Below, in pieces: positions 1 through 6,597 of a stretch of DNA of 35,788 nucleotides. The stretch is from positions 1 to 35,788 of the forward strand of contig JAIDQV010000140.1 of NCBI GenBank assembly GCA_029062045.1, in the 5' to 3' direction. The notes under the pieces were generated by a model. That model was not told where the DNA came from. It was given only the letters and a program-made list of their open reading frames with translations, and did no database searches. The translations under genes and the position numbers were made by a program. The DNA comes from Clostridia bacterium. GTDB lineage: Bacteria; Bacillota; Clostridia; Christensenellales; Borkfalkiaceae. Within the stretch, counting starts at the first letter, position 1. Every line of letters starts with the position of its first letter.

Positions 1-119
1 GTACTATTTGTACTTCAAAGTTAATTGACAGAAACTTTTTTATATTCGTTTCCTTCTATTCAATTTTTAAACTGCGTAAACGGCAAAAAAGCCGTGCTGC
101 CTTTTGCGGTAGCTTGTCT

Positions 120-149
120 ATAATATCATACCATTTATTATAGTGTCAA
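120..149 (-). promoter_or_regulatory. Sigma-A promoter reading out of the window
   Basis: On the minus strand TTGACA (144-149) is followed after 18 bases by TATTAT (120-125). The transcript would start near 113 and leave the window at position 1, after a leader with a short G+C hairpin followed by a GAAGGAAAC purine stretch. The gene served lies outside the window. Confidence 0.6.
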
Positions 150-455
150 GCGAATTTCAAAACTTTTTTAAAAAATTTTTATGCATTTTTTATCGAATTT
201 TGACTTGTTTTGAAGAATTTTGCGGGGTTACCTCCGCACCTCTTCCTGACAGCTTAAATAAAATAACACACGGCATTTTTAAAGTCAAATGCTTTTTTAA
301 TTTTTCAAAAAAATTTCAGTCTAGTTAATTTTTTACATTTTTTAGATAATTTTATTCAAATGTATATTTAATCATATGCCGACGCGCACTTACATTATAT
401 ATTACGCGCGCACGCGCGCGAGAATTGTTGCGGGATATGAATTTATACGTTTATC

Positions 456-484
456 TTGCAAACCTGTTGTAAATAATATATAAT
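456..484 (+). promoter_or_regulatory. Promoter of the BspA-type lipoprotein gene
   Basis: TTGCAA (456-461), a 17-base spacer and a perfect TATAAT (479-484). The start point near 491 leaves a ten-base leader that carries GAGGTGA directly before the start codon. Confidence 0.7.
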
Positions 485-500
485 GAATATACAGAGGTGA

Positions 501-1430
501 ATGATGAAAAATAAGTTTTTAGCTACGTTTGCCGCGGCTTGCGCGTTTGCGTGCGCGGTCGGGCTTTCCGGTTGCAGCTGCATAGACGGCGGAAGCAGCG
601 GGCTGATTTATAATTTAAGCAAAGACAAGACTTATTACACCGTCAGAGGGGCGGATGCGTTTACAGGGAAAAAAGTAAAAATCCCCGCAACGCACAATAA
701 ACTGCCGGTCAAGGAGATTGAAAAGTACGCCTTTGAAAACTGTGAAATTACCAGCGTTACAGTGCCGGACAGTGTAACATTTATCGACAACGGTGCTTTC
801 AAAGGCTGCGAAAGTCTTACCACCGTAACTATTCCCGATTCCGTAACCCAAATGGGCGAAAGGGTTTTTTACGGCTGTAAAAAATTAAGCAGTTTAAAAA
901 TGCCCGCTAATTTGGAAGCGCTTGGCAACAACGCTTTCAACGGCTGCACAGCCTTGACCGAAGTAAAAGTTGCGGGAACGTATACAGCTATCGGTGAAAA
1001 AACCTTTTATGGCTGTACCGCACTTAAAAAAGTTACCCTGCCCGACGGTTTGCTTACGATAGGAATGGACGCGTTTAACGGCTGCCGCGCGCTTACGGAA
1101 ATCAATATCCCCGATACGCTTACAAAACTTGAGAATCGCGCCTTCTACGAATGTAGCTCGATTAAATCGGTTTATCTGCCCGACGGCATAACGGAACTTA
1201 GCCTGAGCGTATTCGAGCATTGCGATGCGCTTGAAAGTTTATCCATAGGGAAAGGCGTTACCGATATTAGAAAATACGCTTTAGTAAACTGCAGCTTTCT
1301 TGAAGAAATTACTTTCAGAGGCACTATCGCCGAATGGGAAAGCGTGCGCATTAACCAAGACAACAAGTATATGACAGTCCGCTGCACGGACGGAGAAACT
1401 ACGACTTTCCCCCCGATCGTAGTCGAATAG
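501..1430 (+). CDS. BspA-family leucine-rich repeat lipoprotein
   Basis: A 309-residue surface lipoprotein. Residues 1-25 form a lipoprotein signal with lipobox LSGC, so Cys25 would be lipidated after cleavage by Lsp. From about residue 65 to 290 it is a run of eight to nine LRR_5 (BspA/TpLRR) repeats of about 23 residues, recognisable by the recurring IPDSVT...IG..AF.GC pattern, and it ends in a divergent cap. In this family the repeats form a solenoid for adhesion or protein binding at the cell surface; the ligand cannot be told from sequence. Two ATGs are adjacent (501 and 504). GAGGTGA at 494-500 sits better for the second. No partner gene is evident, and the next gene has its own promoter. 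Confidence 0.85.
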   Translation: MMKNKFLATFAAACAFACAVGLSGCSCIDGGSSGLIYNLSKDKTYYTVRGADAFTGKKVKIPATHNKLPVKEIEKYAFENCEITSVTVPDSVTFIDNGAFKGCESLTTVTIPDSVTQMGERVFYGCKKLSSLKMPANLEALGNNAFNGCTALTEVKVAGTYTAIGEKTFYGCTALKKVTLPDGLLTIGMDAFNGCRALTEINIPDTLTKLENRAFYECSSIKSVYLPDGITELSLSVFEHCDALESLSIGKGVTDIRKYALVNCSFLEEITFRGTIAEWESVRINQDNKYMTVRCTDGETTTFPPIVVE

Positions 1431-1454
1431 TTATACCCCGCCGCCGTATATAAC

Positions 1455-1483
1455 TTGACATTTGCGGACATATTAAGTAATAT
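1455..1483 (+). promoter_or_regulatory. Leaderless-type promoter of the 1490 gene
   Basis: TTGACA (1455-1460), 17 bases, TAATAT (1478-1483). Six bases separate the -10 box from the ATG, which puts the predicted start of transcription on the A at 1490. There is no ribosome-binding sequence. Confidence 0.7.
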
Positions 1484-1489
1484 AGAAAT

Positions 1490-1732
1490 ATGTTTAAGAA
1501 TTTAAGAATTATATTTTGTATACTTTCGGTAGCGTGCGTTGCCGCAACCATTTTCATTTTTGTATATTATTTGTGGTGGGGCTTTGTGCCGCTTGGCGGC
1601 GCATTGGCGTTTGCCGCGCTTATGTTCCTTTTCAAAGGCATGCAAGAGCGCGCGGATAAAGCCGCTAATCCCCCTCCCCCTTCGGGCGATTTTATAACAG
1701 GTAAAGTTGAAAAGAAAGAAGATAAAGAATAA
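1490..1732 (+). CDS. Small membrane protein of unknown function
   Basis: An 80-residue protein I do not recognise. Two close hydrophobic segments (about residues 7-28 and 31-48) are joined by a short WWG turn, giving a helical hairpin in the membrane. They are followed by a charged, Pro-rich and Lys/Glu-rich tail from about residue 53, probably cytoplasmic. It stands alone between its own promoter and a strong terminator, so it is monocistronic. The start is fixed by the promoter geometry: the -10 box ends seven bases before the ATG, implying a leaderless message. The tail composition and clear promoter argue that it is a real gene. Confidence 0.65.
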   Translation: MFKNLRIIFCILSVACVAATIFIFVYYLWWGFVPLGGALAFAALMFLFKGMQERADKAANPPPPSGDFITGKVEKKEDKE

Positions 1733-1766
1733 AAAAGGCGGACTGCTAAATGCAGTCCGCTTTTTT
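1733..1766. terminator. Bidirectional terminator
   Basis: A nine-base perfect stem, GCGGACTGC (1738-1746) with GCAGTCCGC (1752-1760), loop TAAAT, with an A-run before and a T-run after. It can end both the 1490 gene and the convergent regulator at 1771-1977. Confidence 0.9.
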
Positions 1767-1770
1767 ATAG

Positions 1771-1977
1771 CTAATCCTCCAAACCAACCAAATAGTCTAT
1801 TGTAACGTCAAAAAATTTAGACAACAGTATTAAACTGCTCATTGACGGCTCGCGCAAGCCGTTCTCCCAAAGGCTTATAATACCCTTGCTTACGTCAAGC
1901 CGTTTAGCTAATTCAATTTGACCCAACTTCTTTTCTTGCCTTAATTCTTTAAGACGCTCACAAAACAAATTTTCCAT
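1771..1977 (-). CDS. XRE-family transcriptional regulator
   Basis: A 68-residue Cro/CI-type protein that is essentially a single helix-turn-helix domain. Residues about 8-62 carry the typical pattern: ELRQEKKLGQIELAKRLDVS, then the recognition-helix region KGIISLWENG and the SLILLSKFFDVTIDYLVG end. It is divergent from the PH-domain membrane protein gene at 2069. The 91-base gap holds two copies of the same 18-base dyad (1990-2007 and 2019-2036), each placed in a likely -35/-10 spacer. The simplest reading is a repressor of its own gene and of the neighbour. What signal it answers to is not visible; there is no sensor domain. Confidence 0.85.
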   Translation of the reverse strand: MENLFCERLKELRQEKKLGQIELAKRLDVSKGIISLWENGLREPSMSSLILLSKFFDVTIDYLVGLED

Positions 1978-1989
1978 TCCAATATTATT

Positions 1990-2007
1990 TTCTCACTTTT
2001 GTAAGAA
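1990..2007. promoter_or_regulatory. Operator O1 (leftward promoter)
   Basis: The 18-mer TTCTCACTTTTGTAAGAA matches the perfect dyad O2 at 15 of 18 positions; its right half-site is identical. It lies between a weak leftward -35 and an AT-rich -10 directly before the regulator start, which suggests autoregulation. Confidence 0.6.
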
Positions 2008-2013
2008 AAACAT

Positions 2014-2043
2014 TTGACTTCTTACAGTTGTAAGAATTATAAT
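2014..2043 (+). promoter_or_regulatory. Promoter of the PH-domain gene with operator O2 in its spacer
   Basis: TTGACT (2014-2019), 18 bases, TATAAT (2038-2043). The perfect dyad TTCTTACA-GT-TGTAAGAA (2019-2036) fills the spacer, so a bound XRE dimer would block RNA polymerase. O1 and O2 are centred 29 bases apart. Confidence 0.75.
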
Positions 2044-2068
2044 TATTATATGCAAAGGAGAAAATGAA

Positions 2069-2674
2069 ATGAGCAATTATTTTGAAAACAATTTAAATGA
2101 GGGCGAGCGCATTGAAATAGAAATCAAGCATAACCGCCTGTTTATAGCGCAAGAGTTTATAAAATTCGTTATTTGGTTGGCCGTTGCAATTACGTTGCAT
2201 ATATTGGGAAATCTTTTAGTAGATTGGCTGTGCGGTTTGATGAGCGACGTTTCGGGATTAGACGGGCTTGCTAAAGCCATACCGATAGTTTTATACGTGG
2301 TTGTTTGGGGCGGCTTTGCTTTCTTAGGTATTATTTTGCGGGTGGCAAGTATTATGAGCGTTTACGGCACGAAACTTGCAATTACCAACAGAAGAATTAT
2401 AGGTAAAAGCGGCGTGTTCAGTTCCTACTCACTTGATTATCCGATAGAAAAAATCGACAGTGTATCTGTCAACACTCCTTTCTTCGGTAAAATTTTTCAC
2501 TATGCTGATATTGAAATCAAAAGCACAAACGCCGAAACCGCTATAACTTTCGAAGGCGTTACGAACGCAAACGAATTCCGAAACGCTTTAACAGCAGCAA
2601 TCGCAAAAAATGCAGACGAGGCACGAAAAGCGCAAGCCAACGAAATTGCAAACGCAATGAAAGGTGCTCATTAA
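2069..2674 (+). CDS. Membrane protein with bacterial PH domain (bPH2/DUF304 type)
   Basis: A 201-residue protein. A short charged N-terminus is followed by two membrane helices (about residues 27-52 and 70-97), then a bacterial pleckstrin-homology domain (about 100-180) with the family signature LAITNRRIIGKSGVFS.... and IPIEKI-like PIEKIDSVSV. The tail is an Ala/Lys-rich helix. This is the YdbS/YdbT-like arrangement; such proteins are of unclear function, some being linked to envelope stress. AAAGGAG at 2054-2060 sits eight bases before the ATG. The operator-bearing promoter indicates control by the divergent XRE protein. Confidence 0.8.
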   Translation: MSNYFENNLNEGERIEIEIKHNRLFIAQEFIKFVIWLAVAITLHILGNLLVDWLCGLMSDVSGLDGLAKAIPIVLYVVVWGGFAFLGIILRVASIMSVYGTKLAITNRRIIGKSGVFSSYSLDYPIEKIDSVSVNTPFFGKIFHYADIEIKSTNAETAITFEGVTNANEFRNALTAAIAKNADEARKAQANEIANAMKGAH

Positions 2675-2676
2675 AA

Positions 2677-2707
2677 ACGACCCGTGCAACAGCACGGGTC
2701 GTTTTTT
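2677..2707. terminator. Bidirectional terminator
   Basis: An eleven-base perfect stem, ACGACCCGTGC (2677-2687) and GCACGGGTCGT (2692-2702), loop AACA, then T6. It separates the PH-domain gene from the convergent NlpC/P60 gene, whose stop codon lies in the T-run. Confidence 0.9.
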
Positions 2708-3533
2708 ATATTACTCTTTGTCCCTGTATGAAGTAACTCCACCTTGTAGTGGATATTTGTTCGATTTTGGCGTAGTCGCTTGCGGTGTGCAGTATCCAGT
2801 TGTCACCGAGATACAGAGCAACATGCCCCACGCGTTCAACGCCAGAAAGGTTCTTGCGCGATGCGTTGGTGAAGAACATTAAGTCACCGCGTTTAAGCTC
2901 TGACTTTTTAACCGTCTTTCCCTGATAAATTTGCGTGCGGGTGTTCATTTGCAAATTGACGTTCGCGCCCGTATAGAATATGTACTGCATAAGCGACGAA
3001 CAGTCAAACGAGTTTATGTTGAAGCCCGATAGCTTGTGCCCGTTTCCGTCGTGGTATCTGACAGCGCCGTAAACGTAAGTCGTGCCAAGAAGTTTAGTTC
3101 CTTCTTTTATAACCGCCTCTACCCTTTTGTCGTCGCTGGCTTTCATTTCAACCACTTCGCAATACTTTGAAGATATGTACGCCGAATTGTTTTTGTAGCC
3201 CGTTTTGTACCAACCGCCCAAACTGTCGTTCAAGGCGTACATCGTTGATTTTTCGGCAGTGCCTCGCGACGAATAATTCGTGCCTGCACCCGAACGGATA
3301 TTTACTCCGTCCGACGTAACGTTAAGATATGAAACCGTAAGAGCTTTTGGCACTACCACGGGAATTTCGTTGCCCTTGTTCTCTTCGGGCTGTTGTATTT
3401 CATTGGGGATTTGTTCGGTTATCCCCGCCTGGTTTTTGGTATCGTAATCGTCGTTCGCCGCCGCACAACCCGCGAAAGTCGCGCCCGTTGCAAGCGCGGC
3501 CGCAATGACGGCAACAGTTTTAAACTTGTTCAT
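2706..3533 (-). CDS. NlpC/P60 peptidoglycan endopeptidase lipoprotein with SH3 domain
   Basis: A 275-residue cell-wall hydrolase. The signal peptide ends in lipobox FAGC (Cys22), anchoring the protein to the outer face of the membrane. A linker leads to a bacterial SH3 domain (about residues 70-130, DGVNIRSGAGTNYSSRG), which in this family binds the wall. Then comes an NlpC/P60 domain (about 140-275) with catalytic Cys in FDCSSLMQY, His in GHVALYLGD and the polar third residue near ILHTAS. The family cleaves D-Glu-diaminopimelate type stem-peptide bonds. GGAGGT lies six bases before the ATG. It is monocistronic and convergent with the PH-domain gene. Confidence 0.9.
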   Translation of the reverse strand: MNKFKTVAVIAAALATGATFAGCAAANDDYDTKNQAGITEQIPNEIQQPEENKGNEIPVVVPKALTVSYLNVTSDGVNIRSGAGTNYSSRGTAEKSTMYALNDSLGGWYKTGYKNNSAYISSKYCEVVEMKASDDKRVEAVIKEGTKLLGTTYVYGAVRYHDGNGHKLSGFNINSFDCSSLMQYIFYTGANVNLQMNTRTQIYQGKTVKKSELKRGDLMFFTNASRKNLSGVERVGHVALYLGDNWILHTASDYAKIEQISTTRWSYFIQGQRVI

Positions 3534-3632
3534 TTATACCTCCGTTTTTCTACGGTTATATTATACCAAGATTTATACCGCCCCGCAATGCAAAGATTTT
3601 ACCAGCACTGCCAGCTATTAACAACAATAAAA

Positions 3633-3723
3633 AAGCCCGTCCGCAAGCGTTCCGCTTGACCAAGTATCTTAATTACATTACTGCAATTAGAGCTTAGCAC
3701 AAGTCAACGCTGCGGGCGGGCTT
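3633..3723 (-). terminator. Long imperfect hairpin, terminator of the 3735 gene
   Basis: AAGCCCGTCCGCAAGCGT (3633-3650) pairs imperfectly with the segment at 3707-3723, and inner TTGAC and GTCAA also pair. On the minus strand the G+C stem is followed by a T6 run, so it should terminate the InlB-repeat gene. The 50-base branched interior is unusual for a simple terminator. Confidence 0.6.
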
Positions 3724-3734
3724 ATTATGTAATT

Positions 3735-4652
3735 TTATTCGTCTATTGCCGTCCATTTTGCATAGAGGGTGAGAGGGCGGTCTACATACAGGTAATATAA
3801 AAATGCCTTGGTGTATTCGGCATCGAGATACCAGTCTTCAAAAACGTAGCCCTCGCGAACGGGCTGGGGCAAGCTGCTTTTTAAAACTTCACTGCCGCCT
3901 TCAAACTCAACCGTAGGCGTGTCAACCGTACCGCCGCAAGGGTCGAATGTAACGGTCAACGGGTCTTTGTGGAGAAGGTAAATGTCAAACTCTTCGGGCT
4001 GAAAATGATAGGTTACGGTTGCGCCTGTGCTGAATATCATCGTTTTATCGATAAACTGCATACCGCCTGCCTTGAAGCGCCTATCACCTTCGACAGTGAA
4101 TGCATGTTCTTCGCCTATCCAACTGCCGAGTTTGGGCGTTGCCGAAAATTCAATGCTTACCGTGGTTTTGACGGGGTCAATGTTCCACTTCGGCGAAACC
4201 TCGTACTGCACACCGGCGGCAGGGATATAGTTGTAGCCGTTCCATTTTGCGGAAACAAAAAAGTAGTCTTCAAAATTTTCCGCGGTTACGGTAATTTTGT
4301 CGTTCCACTTGGCGTACAAATGCACCTCTTCGCTGTCTTGCGGCAAGCCCACACCAACGAAGGGTTCGGTCAACTGCTCGTCGTAATACCAGCCGTCGAA
4401 AATCCAGGTGTCCCTTCTGGCGTTGATGGGTTTGAAGTTCGGTTTGCTACTGTTATAAACTTCGCGGCTGTAAGTGCCGTCGTCATCTACTTTGTAATCA
4501 ACAAAATAGCCGCCGTTCAAATGGTAGGTTACGGTTGTCGGTTTATTTTCCGGCGGACTGTCTTCTCCCCGCGGCGTGAAAAAACACCCCGCCGCGAATA
4601 CCGCACAGCCTGCGGCAAGGCAGAGGGATATTAAAACTGCTGACTTTTTCAT
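3735..4652 (-). CDS. Lipoprotein with InlB B-type (Listeria-Bacteroides) repeats
   Basis: A 305-residue exported protein. The hydrophobic start contains two possible lipobox cysteines (LAAGC, Cys16 and FAAGC, Cys23); the second better fits the length. Two InlB B-repeat/Flg_new modules follow, at about residues 42-117 (ending FDGWYYDEQLTEPF...LYAKW) and 232-302 (ending FEDWYLDAEYTKAF...LYAKW). A unique region of about 110 residues separates them. Such beta-grasp repeats occur on adhesins and other surface proteins of gut Firmicutes; the ligand is unknown. It begins 12 bases after the stop of the DUF1858 gene and lacks an evident ribosome site, so it is likely translated from the shared transcript. 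Confidence 0.8.
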   Translation of the reverse strand: MKKSAVLISLCLAAGCAVFAAGCFFTPRGEDSPPENKPTTVTYHLNGGYFVDYKVDDDGTYSREVYNSSKPNFKPINARRDTWIFDGWYYDEQLTEPFVGVGLPQDSEEVHLYAKWNDKITVTAENFEDYFFVSAKWNGYNYIPAAGVQYEVSPKWNIDPVKTTVSIEFSATPKLGSWIGEEHAFTVEGDRRFKAGGMQFIDKTMIFSTGATVTYHFQPEEFDIYLLHKDPLTVTFDPCGGTVDTPTVEFEGGSEVLKSSLPQPVREGYVFEDWYLDAEYTKAFLYYLYVDRPLTLYAKWTAIDE

Positions 4653-4664
4653 ACTGCCGATATC

Positions 4665-4865
4665 TTAGTCTTCTACGCCTTCGTTTAATTTTTCAAGAAC
4701 CTTATCCAAATCGTTGCCGTGAACGTAAACGGCTTGCTCGATGGTCTCGCCGTGAGCCATAGCGCAACCCAGGCAGTGCATACCTACCGCCTGTAAAATT
4801 TCAGCGCTGTTGGGGTTTATTCTGAGGCAATCTGCAATTAAAGTGTCCTTAGTTATCTTTGCCAT
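4665..4865 (-). CDS. DUF1858 redox-disulfide protein
   Basis: A 66-residue protein matching the DUF1858 family, also called hybrid-cluster-protein-associated redox disulfide domain and found at the N-terminus of ScdA/YtfE-like proteins. The CLGC pair sits in MHCLGCAMAHGETIEQA at about residue 29-45. TKDTLIADCL at the N-terminus and the helical NGDLDKVLEKLN-like end are typical. The role is probably in redox or iron-sulfur/NO-related chemistry, but no substrate is proven. GGAG lies about seven bases before the ATG, and a good promoter is seen at 4897-4925. It is the first gene of an unexpected pair with the InlB-repeat lipoprotein. Confidence 0.85.
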   Translation of the reverse strand: MAKITKDTLIADCLRINPNSAEILQAVGMHCLGCAMAHGETIEQAVYVHGNDLDKVLEKLNEGVED

Positions 4866-4896
4866 AATATTTCTCCGTTAAATTTATTATAAAGTT

Positions 4897-4925
4897 AGTA
4901 TACCACTCTTTAAACTGTTTTACAA
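4897..4925 (-). promoter_or_regulatory. Promoter of the DUF1858 gene
   Basis: Minus strand TTGTAA (4920-4925), 17 bases, TATACT (4897-4902). Expected start near 4890, leaving a 25-base leader with GGAGAAAT before the ATG at 4865. Confidence 0.6.
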
Positions 4926-4968
4926 ACGATTTGCCGGATTTTTTAGGGTTTGGCGGCAAAACTTTCCA

Positions 4969-4997
4969 TTGACACAAAGCCGTATATATTTTATAAT
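4969..4997 (+). promoter_or_regulatory. Consensus sigma-A promoter, leaderless type
   Basis: A full consensus: TTGACA (4969-4974), 17 bases, TATAAT (4992-4997). Seven bases further is the A of the ATG at 5004, so the message should start at the codon itself. This rules out the upstream TTG at 4950 as the start. Confidence 0.85.
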
Positions 4998-5003
4998 GTT
5001 TAT

Positions 5004-6521
5004 ATGAAAATCCAAAGAATAAACGACGTGGCGCTAAAGGTCTGTACAGGGCTGTACCTTGCGGTATCGCTTGTGCTTACCTTCACCGTATCCGATTATT
5101 ACATATTTAACCGAATAGGGGAATTCAACTTTTTCTTCGTTCTATGCCAGTGGATAAAGAAGTGCGGACTTCTATTACTTCCGCTTGCTGTGTGGTATAA
5201 GAAGAAATGCTGTGCGGATATAGCAAAGTACGTTTTGCCGTTATTCATAATAGTAAGCTGTTGTACCTTCGGGTCGTTCTTCGATATAACGATGATGACG
5301 GAAGGTATAACCCACGAGCAGCAAGTACAAAACGTTTTTGCAAGCATAAACGAGTTTATGCCCAAAGCGGCAAATATGGCGCTGTTCTTCATCGCTTGCG
5401 TATTAGAGCTTTTCTGCTGCGCCTCGCTTTTTTTGCGGGACGGCTGGAAGGTAAACGCAAAAAGTTTTATCTATCTTCCGCTTGCAATAGTTGCGGTTAT
5501 GCCGCTGAACATCTTTGAAAACTTCTTCGATATAAACGTCGTAAGAGAAACCTCACCGTTTTTATTGTTTAAAAACTTCACCCTTTGGCACTTTTTAGCC
5601 CTTGCGATTCTAGTCGGTTTTACCGTAGGTTGCTACTACGTTTTAAAAAGGTTCGATAAAAAGAAACAGCAGGACTTCCTCGTTGCGGGTGCGATAGTTC
5701 TTCTTATACAGTACCACTGCAAAGACTCGATGCTACTCGGCGACGGGTACAACGTTTATAACAACGTGTTCGCCGCCCTACCCCTGTTCATCTGCAATAT
5801 CGGCGTTTACGTTGCCTGCCTTTCGGTAATTTTGAAAAAACGCATACTGTATGCGATTTCGTTCTTCGTACACGCGGCGGGCGCGCTGACGGTGTTCATA
5901 TACTTCGGCAAGGACGAAATGTCCAACTACGGAATATTCTGCAGCTACTCCATCTTATACTTCTGCTTGACACATTGCCTTCTGTTCGGACTGTGCGTTC
6001 TGCCTTCTGCGGTGGGACACTATAAGTTCAAATTAAAGGACTGCGTAATACCTATTATCTACTACTGTTTGGTGATAGTGGTTGCAACCGTTGCAAGCGG
6101 ACTTGTAAGCACCTTCCTTACCACTTACAGCTACGACGGCTATACGCTTGCCATCGGCGATTACGGCGCACCCGGCGTCGATATGTCTCCGCCCAACTAT
6201 GCGTTTACGCAAGTCAACCCTTTGCCTATTCCTTTCGATTACATACCTTTCACTATCGGAAATTACACTTTCTATCTTTCCTACATTATTGCGCTGTACG
6301 TAGCATATGTCGGATTGTTCTGGATATTTACGGGCGGTTATTACGCCTTTCTTGCCGTTCGTCGGCGCATATTCGGGGGGCAATCGCAAAAAACAACCCA
6401 AAAAACCGAAGAAATACCCATTCCCCTTACCCTTTCGGAAGCAGCTTTGGCTGATACGGGCGATTTAGAGGGTAAAAATGCGGAAATAACCGAAGAAAAC
6501 GATGAAGAAAAAGTCAATTAA
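5004..6521 (+). CDS. Large polytopic membrane protein, possibly YwaF-like
   Basis: A 505-residue integral membrane protein. About 12-14 hydrophobic helices run from residue 12 to 450, ending with a 55-residue Glu/Thr-rich cytoplasmic tail. The later part (residues about 300-450, with the H-bearing helix YFCLTHCLLFGLCVLP and a TFLTTYSYDGY loop) faintly resembles the YwaF/TIGR02206 family. That family is about half this length and uncharacterised, so the link is tentative. No transport or catalytic motif is visible. The start at 5004 rather than the in-frame TTG at 4950 follows from the promoter, which lies inside the longer frame. It is monocistronic, and a palindromic terminator follows. Confidence 0.75.
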   Translation: MKIQRINDVALKVCTGLYLAVSLVLTFTVSDYYIFNRIGEFNFFFVLCQWIKKCGLLLLPLAVWYKKKCCADIAKYVLPLFIIVSCCTFGSFFDITMMTEGITHEQQVQNVFASINEFMPKAANMALFFIACVLELFCCASLFLRDGWKVNAKSFIYLPLAIVAVMPLNIFENFFDINVVRETSPFLLFKNFTLWHFLALAILVGFTVGCYYVLKRFDKKKQQDFLVAGAIVLLIQYHCKDSMLLGDGYNVYNNVFAALPLFICNIGVYVACLSVILKKRILYAISFFVHAAGALTVFIYFGKDEMSNYGIFCSYSILYFCLTHCLLFGLCVLPSAVGHYKFKLKDCVIPIIYYCLVIVVATVASGLVSTFLTTYSYDGYTLAIGDYGAPGVDMSPPNYAFTQVNPLPIPFDYIPFTIGNYTFYLSYIIALYVAYVGLFWIFTGGYYAFLAVRRRIFGGQSQKTTQKTEEIPIPLTLSEAALADTGDLEGKNAEITEENDEEKVN

Positions 6522-6554
6522 CCCCCATATATGCTTAAAATAACGCAATTTTAA

Positions 6555-6582
6555 AGCCCGCGGCGCATATGCGCCGCGGGCT
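6555..6582. terminator. Palindromic bidirectional terminator
   Basis: A perfect 28-base palindrome, AGCCCGCGGCGCAT and its complement (6555-6582). T-rich sequence follows on either strand. It lies between the convergent membrane protein and Na/Pi cotransporter genes. The central CATATG also occurs repeatedly at 21135-21586. Confidence 0.8.
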
Positions 6583-6597
6583 ATTAATTTTAACTTG

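Larger units (their letters stand above)
1..500. other. Non-coding left edge of the window
   Basis: No convincing gene lies here. A 61-codon open frame at 143-328 is AT-biased, rich in Phe and Lys, has no ribosome site and is not believed. The stretch holds a leftward promoter (120-149), a hairpin in the leftward leader around 81-95 (CGGCAAAAAAGCCG), a block at 188-212 nearly identical to a control region at 29356-29380, a pyrimidine-purine alternating tract at 403-420, and the promoter of the 501 gene. Confidence 0.6.

Noticed and set aside
143-328. Open frame of 61 codons at the left end
   Set aside because: AT-rich composition with many Phe and Lys, no ribosome site, no family resemblance; it crosses the shared 25-base control block.
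4950-5003. In-frame TTG start extending the large membrane protein by 18 residues
   Set aside because: A full consensus promoter lies inside this stretch with its start point on the ATG at 5004.
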